Part shown: piece by piece, positions 60,788 through 64,000 of the stretch
Numbering within the stretch: the first letter of the stretch is position 1
Layout: the number at the start of each line of letters is the position of its first letter
Source: Micromonospora sp. PLK6-60
GTDB taxonomy: Bacteria > Actinomycetota > Actinomycetes > Mycobacteriales > Micromonosporaceae
Direction of reading: 5' to 3'
NCBI RefSeq assembly: GCF_019890675.1
Contig: NZ_JAIOAA010000009.1
Span: 145,691-209,690 of the forward strand
Length of the DNA: 64,000 nucleotides
Notes under the pieces: generated by a model
Databases searched by the model: none
What the model saw: the letters and a program-made list of their open reading frames with translations, nothing else
What the model was told of the DNA's origin: nothing
Translations under genes and position numbers: made by a program

Positions 60788-60820
60788 GCTCGGGGGCCGG
60801 CGGCGTGCCGGCCCCCGAGC
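60788..60820 (+). terminator. Hairpin terminator after the SCO5389-like gene
   Basis: Arms CTCGGGGGCCGGC and GCCGGCCCCCGAG (13 bp, perfect, extending to 14 with the flanking G-C) flank a 5-nt loop GGCGT, just after the stop codon. Confidence 0.75.
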
Positions 60821-60937
60821 AACACATCGGCCGGAGCGAATGTGTGAGCGCCCGCCATGTCGCAAGTTGGAAACACGGACGTAACGTCGCGGCACATCAG
60901 GAGTGACTCAGTTCACATCCACCACCGGGAGGTCGCC

Positions 60938-62143
60938 GTGCGCCGCCGCTCATCCATCCTCGTCAGACTCGCCGGGGCGGTCACCGGGGCCGTCCTCGCC
61001 GCCGCCGCGGTGCTCACCGCCGCGCTGCCCGCCCAGGCCGCGTCGCTCACCCAGGTCACCGGGTTCGGTTCCAACCCCGGCAACCTGGCCATGTACGCGT
61101 ACCGGCCGGACGGCCTGCCGGCCAACGCCCCGGCCGTGGTGCTGCTGCACGGCTGCACCCAGAACGCCTCGACCTACTTCGCCAACTCCGGCTGGCAGAA
61201 GTACGCGGACTCGTGGAAGTTCACGCTGATCGTGCCGCAGCAGCCGTCGGGCAACAACGCGAACTCCTGCTTCAACTGGTTCGAGACCGGCGACACCGCC
61301 CGCGGGCAGGGCGAGGCGCTGTCGATCAAGCAGATGGTCGACTACGCGCGGAGCAACTACGCGGTCGACCCGGGCCGGGTCTTCGTCAGCGGGCTCTCCG
61401 CGGGCGGGGCGATGAGCGCGGTCATGCTCGCCACCTACCCCGACGTGTTCGCCGCCGGCTCGGTGATCGCCGGCATCCCGTACCGCTGCGCCACCAGCAT
61501 GGTCAACGCGTTCTCCTGCATGACCCCGGGCGTGGACAAGACCCCGGGGCAGTGGGGGGACCTGGTCCGGGGCGCCTACTCCGGCTACAGCGGGCCGCGT
61601 CCCCGGGTGGCCATCTGGCACGGCACCTCCGACAGCACCGTGGCCCCGATGAACGCCGTCGAGTCCCGCGACCAGTGGACCAACGTCCTCGGCGTCTCGC
61701 AGACCCCGACCAGCACCGCCTCGCTGCCCGCCGGCACCAGCCTGGAGGTGTACGGCAACGACGCCGTCCGGCTCTACCGGGTCTCCGGCATGGGCCACGG
61801 CACCCCGGTCGACCCGGGCTCGGCCGCCGACCAGTGCGGCACCGCCGGGGCGTACTTCCTGGACACCATCTGCTCGACGTACCGGGACGCGGTCTTCTTC
61901 GGCCTCGGCGGCGGTGGCACCACCCCGACCCCCACGCCGACCGCCTCCCCGACGCCCACGCCGACCACGCCCCCGACCTGCGTGACGGCCAGCAACTACG
62001 CCCACGTCACGGCGGGCCGCGCCTACCAGTCCGGCGGCTACGCCTACGCGTTGGGCAGCAACCAGCGGATGGGCCTCTACAACACGTACTACACGACCAC
62101 CCTCAAGCAGACCGCCCCCAGCTACTGGGTAATCGGCTGCTGA
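60938..62143 (+). CDS. Secreted PHB-depolymerase-family esterase
   Basis: This 401-residue enzyme has a signal peptide ending PAQAA (~35), an alpha/beta-hydrolase domain with lipase box GLSAGG (S154) and HGCTQNAS oxyanion segment, a Pro/Thr linker, and a ~53-residue C-terminal domain starting CVTASNYAHVTAGRAYQ and ending WVIGC. The terminal Cys pair may form a disulfide. Family members degrade polyhydroxybutyrate or act as feruloyl or acetylxylan esterases. GTG at 60938 follows GGGAGG. Confidence 0.85.
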   Translation: MRRRSSILVRLAGAVTGAVLAAAAVLTAALPAQAASLTQVTGFGSNPGNLAMYAYRPDGLPANAPAVVLLHGCTQNASTYFANSGWQKYADSWKFTLIVPQQPSGNNANSCFNWFETGDTARGQGEALSIKQMVDYARSNYAVDPGRVFVSGLSAGGAMSAVMLATYPDVFAAGSVIAGIPYRCATSMVNAFSCMTPGVDKTPGQWGDLVRGAYSGYSGPRPRVAIWHGTSDSTVAPMNAVESRDQWTNVLGVSQTPTSTASLPAGTSLEVYGNDAVRLYRVSGMGHGTPVDPGSAADQCGTAGAYFLDTICSTYRDAVFFGLGGGGTTPTPTPTASPTPTPTTPPTCVTASNYAHVTAGRAYQSGGYAYALGSNQRMGLYNTYYTTTLKQTAPSYWVIGC

Positions 62144-62144
62144 G

Positions 62145-62202
62145 GTGAAAGGAGGGGCCCCTTATTAACAGACGTCTGTTAATAAGGGGCCCCTCCTTTC
62201 AC
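62145..62202. terminator. Perfect 58-bp palindrome, GGGGCCCC-core family (subtype D)
   Basis: GTGAAAGGAGGGGCCCC-TTATTAACAGA meets its exact complement at a central ACGT. It overlaps the stop codon of the epimerase and lies 1 nt after the esterase stop. It can end transcription from both sides. Confidence 0.88.
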
Positions 62203-63104
62203 TCGGTGAGGGCGGCGTGCAGCGCGCCGGCCAGGTCGGGGTGGCGGAAGGTGAAGCCGGCCCCGGTGAGCACGCCGGGCAGCACCCGGGTGCTGGTGAG
62301 CGCCTCGTGCGCGAAGCCGCCCAGCACCACCTTCAACGCCAGCGCCGGGATCGGGATGATCGCCGGGCGGTGCAGCTGGCGGGCCAGTTCCCGGGTGAAC
62401 TCCGCGTTGGTCACCGGGTTCGGGCCGACCACGTTGACCGGGCCGGCCAGGTCGTCGCGGGCCAGCAGGAACGTGCTGGCGTCCAGCCAGTCGACCATCG
62501 CGATCCAGGGGATCCACTGCCGGCCGCTGCCCAACCGCCCGGCGATGCCCAGCTTGAACGGGAGCAGTTGCGGCTTCAGCAGGCCGCCGTCGCGGTGCAG
62601 CGGCAGCCCGGTGCGCAGCCGCACCACCCGTACGCCGGCGTCCTCGGCCGGCCGGGTCGCGGCCTCCCAGACCCGGCAGACGTCGGCCAGGAAACCCTCG
62701 CCGGCCGGGGCGTCCTCCTCGACCGCGCGGTCGCCGGTGTTGCCGTACCAGCCCACCGCGGAGGAGTTGAGCAGCACCGCCGGCCGGTCCTGCGCCGGCA
62801 GGCCGGCGATGGTAATGGCGATCGTGGTGGTGGTGTCGACCCGGCTGGACCGGATCACCCCCCGGTACTCGTCGTCCCAGCGCTTGTCGCCGACGCCCGC
62901 GCCGGCCAGGTTGACCACCGCGTCGGCCTCGGCGACCACGCCGGGGTCGAGCTGCGCGGCGGACGGGTTCCACTGCCGCTCGTCGGGGGTCCGGGCCGGC
63001 CGCCGGACCAGCCGGGTGATCTGGTGTCCGTCCGCGATGAGCCGGTCGACCAGCCGGGCGCCGAGGAAGCCGGACGCGCCGGCCATGAGGATCCGCATGC
63101 TCAT
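62199..63104 (-). CDS. TIGR01777-family NAD-dependent epimerase-like protein
   Basis: This 301-residue protein has an extended SDR Rossmann fold with LMAGASGFLGARLVDRLIADGH, later AVVNLAGAGVGDKRWDDEYRGVIRSSRVDTT, and SAVGWYGNTGDR, all marks of the TIGR01777 family (YfcH type). The catalytic SDR Tyr is in this latter block. The substrate is unknown. Its last codons lie in the palindrome, so the repeat supplies its stop. Confidence 0.87.
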   Translation of the reverse strand: MSMRILMAGASGFLGARLVDRLIADGHQITRLVRRPARTPDERQWNPSAAQLDPGVVAEADAVVNLAGAGVGDKRWDDEYRGVIRSSRVDTTTTIAITIAGLPAQDRPAVLLNSSAVGWYGNTGDRAVEEDAPAGEGFLADVCRVWEAATRPAEDAGVRVVRLRTGLPLHRDGGLLKPQLLPFKLGIAGRLGSGRQWIPWIAMVDWLDASTFLLARDDLAGPVNVVGPNPVTNAEFTRELARQLHRPAIIPIPALALKVVLGGFAHEALTSTRVLPGVLTGAGFTFRHPDLAGALHAALTE

Positions 63105-63183
63105 ATCTTCGGGTACGCAGCCGAACTCGGATGCGTTGAGCGGGATGACTCACTCGTTGCGCTCGGCGGACGACGGCTGCGGT

Positions 63184-63593
63184 TCAGGCTGGCCGGCGGA
63201 CCGGGCGGACGACGATCAGACCGTCCAACCCGAGGAAGTCGGCGGGGTTGGTGGTGTACAGGGGCAGGCCGTTGGCGTGTGCCACCGAGGCGATCATGAG
63301 ATCGGCGATCCGCCGACGGGTGCCACGGCCAGCGGCGAGGACGGCAGCGGGAAGGCGCGGGCCGCTTCGGCATCGAACGGCAGCGCGTCAAACGTCGCCT
63401 CCGCATGTTGCAGCACGCTCATCCGTCGCGCTCGTTCCGCTGCGTCATCCGTGTGATGCGGGCCAGCCGAGAGCTCCGCCAACGTGACGGCGCTGATCAC
63501 CAACTCGTCAGGGAGTTCCACGGGCTCCAGAGCCGCCAGAAGGATGACGATGTTCGTGTCGACCAGGCCGCGAACCAGCGGTTCACCACTCAC
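63184..63593 (-). pseudogene. VapC-like PIN-domain toxin, frameshifted
   Basis: The first half, from GTG 63593, reads VRGLVDTNIVILLAALEPVELPDELVISAVTLAELSAG, with the PIN Asp and Glu. Near 63349-63353 the frame changes and the C-terminal half continues RRRIADLMIASVAHANGLPLYTTNPADFLGLDGLIVVRPV with the third Asp and the normal end at 63184. A -1 shift in TTCCC joins them. The catalytic Asp is lost from the unshifted product. The start overlaps the antitoxin gene by 11 nt. Confidence 0.75.
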
Positions 63594-63852
63594 GGTCGAG
63601 GAGGTCCTGGTCAATCGCCGCATCGAGGTCACTGCGGAACTGCGCATCATCGAGAACCGGCGCGGTGGCGAAGGCGGCCATCGCCTCGGCGCGAGGCACG
63701 AAGGTGCGCCGGCGGATGGGGATCAACCGGCCGATCGGCGTGCCGTTGCGGGTGATGGTGAAGGACTCGCCGCGCTCCACCCCGCGCATGATGGCGCCGG
63801 AGTCATTCCGCAGCTCTCGCTGAGTGATCTCTCGAGGGGCATGCTCGGCCAC
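63583..63852 (-). CDS. VapB/Phd-family antitoxin
   Basis: This 89-residue protein reads REITQRELRNDSGAIMRGVERGESFTITRNGTPIGRLIPI, the Phd/YefM-type antitoxin start, followed by an acidic helical toxin-binding tail. It should bind DNA as a dimer and repress its operon, and neutralise the PIN toxin. The ATG at 63852 is assigned. Because the toxin gene is broken, the antitoxin may be an orphan. Confidence 0.85.
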   Translation of the reverse strand: MAEHAPREITQRELRNDSGAIMRGVERGESFTITRNGTPIGRLIPIRRRTFVPRAEAMAAFATAPVLDDAQFRSDLDAAIDQDLLDREW

Positions 63853-63932
63853 GAGGACAGCTTATCGAATTGTGCTACAGGGTGCTACGAACGACGCGCT
63901 GAACGAGCGAGCCAACGAGAGATTGCGTGATG

Positions 63933-64000
63933 TCACTCGCCGGTCCGGCCGTCGATCGCCTCGCGCAGGATGTCGGCGTGGCCCAGGTGCCGCGCGTACT
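63933..64000 (-). CDS. DinB/DUF664-family protein, C-terminal end (truncated)
   Basis: The last codons of a gene run off the window edge on the minus strand: YARHLGHADILREAIDGRTGE and a TGA at 63933-63935. This ending is typical of the DinB-like DUF664 family, which contains mycothiol-dependent enzymes with a metal-binding His in HxGHAD. Only the end is visible. Confidence 0.6.
   Translation of the reverse strand, partial: YARHLGHADILREAIDGRTGE

Overview
The window is high-GC, gene-dense actinobacterial DNA with frequent GTG starts, 4-nt start/stop overlaps and TANNNT -10 elements placed just upstream of start codons. The family content (GlnE, GlnR-type boxes, F420-dependent oxidoreductase, MptB-like mannosyltransferases, roadblock proteins, WYL and LuxR-LAL regulators, SCO5389-like protein) and the palindromic intergenic repeats fit a Micromonospora-like member of the Micromonosporaceae. 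This is inference from gene content only; no database search was run. The first gene (ferric-reductase-like) and the last (DinB/DUF664-like) run off the window edges.

Layout. 1-2.6 kb: a flavin electron-transfer module (membrane reductase, FMN-binding lipoprotein-like protein, ApbE flavin transferase). 2.6-5.3 kb: a degenerate PrimPol-like protein divergent from an XRE-TPR regulator followed by an HFCD flavoprotein. 5.4-8.1 kb: Nif3-like, C4 zinc-ribbon and RNase HI/phosphatase fusion operon. 8.2-12.9 kb: DUF3311/monocarboxylate symporter pair, a MarR/MFS divergent pair with visible operators, and a TauE/SafE exporter. 13-15.6 kb: a SigE-family sigma factor with a membrane partner, then the RNase P RNA gene. 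15.6-19 kb: a more AT-rich, gene-poor accessory stretch with a cupin, broken genes, an Lrp/LysE pair and a small membrane protein. 19-25 kb: an orphan roadblock pair, a PadR/membrane pair, a histone-H1-like protein, an RNB nuclease and an F420:NADPH oxidoreductase. 25-30 kb: panB, glutamine-dependent NAD synthase and a second glutamine synthetase (GlnA2 type). 30-35 kb: WYL regulator, VOC protein, virginiamycin-B-lyase-like protein, LD-carboxypeptidase and a GATase. 35.5-43.3 kb: glnE followed by three polytopic membrane proteins, two of them MptB-like. 43.8-48.2 kb: a second PadR/membrane pair, GlnR-boxed glnA, RDD and DUF4191 proteins. 48.4-60.3 kb: LuxR-LAL regulator, membrane glycosyltransferase-like proteins, lipA, a T-box-controlled archaeal-type Asp/Asn-tRNA synthetase, ammonia-type NAD synthase and lipB. 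60.4-64 kb: SCO5389-like protein, secreted PHB-depolymerase-family esterase, TIGR01777 epimerase, and a VapBC-like pair whose toxin is frameshifted.

How it fits together. The core order lipB-lipA-DUF4191-RDD-glnA-glnE-glnA2-panB-RNase HI/phosphatase-zinc ribbon-Nif3 matches, as I recall it, the mycobacterial lipB-to-Rv2230c block, here expanded by accessory genes. Nitrogen control is the main theme: glnA with a tandem GlnR box, glnA2, and the GlnE enzyme that adenylylates GlnA. NAD and lipoate synthesis are a second theme.

The most unusual features are non-coding. At least six families of palindromic repeats are present, most at convergent gene ends: seven GGGGCCCC-core hairpins (two of them perfect 50- and 58-bp palindromes), two 101-bp MITE-like elements with 28-bp arms, and several long hairpins ending in GATC or CCAAGATC. 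A complete T-box leader with a GAC (Asp) specifier precedes the tRNA synthetase gene, and a GGGGCCCC hairpin sits between its Stem I and its antiterminator.
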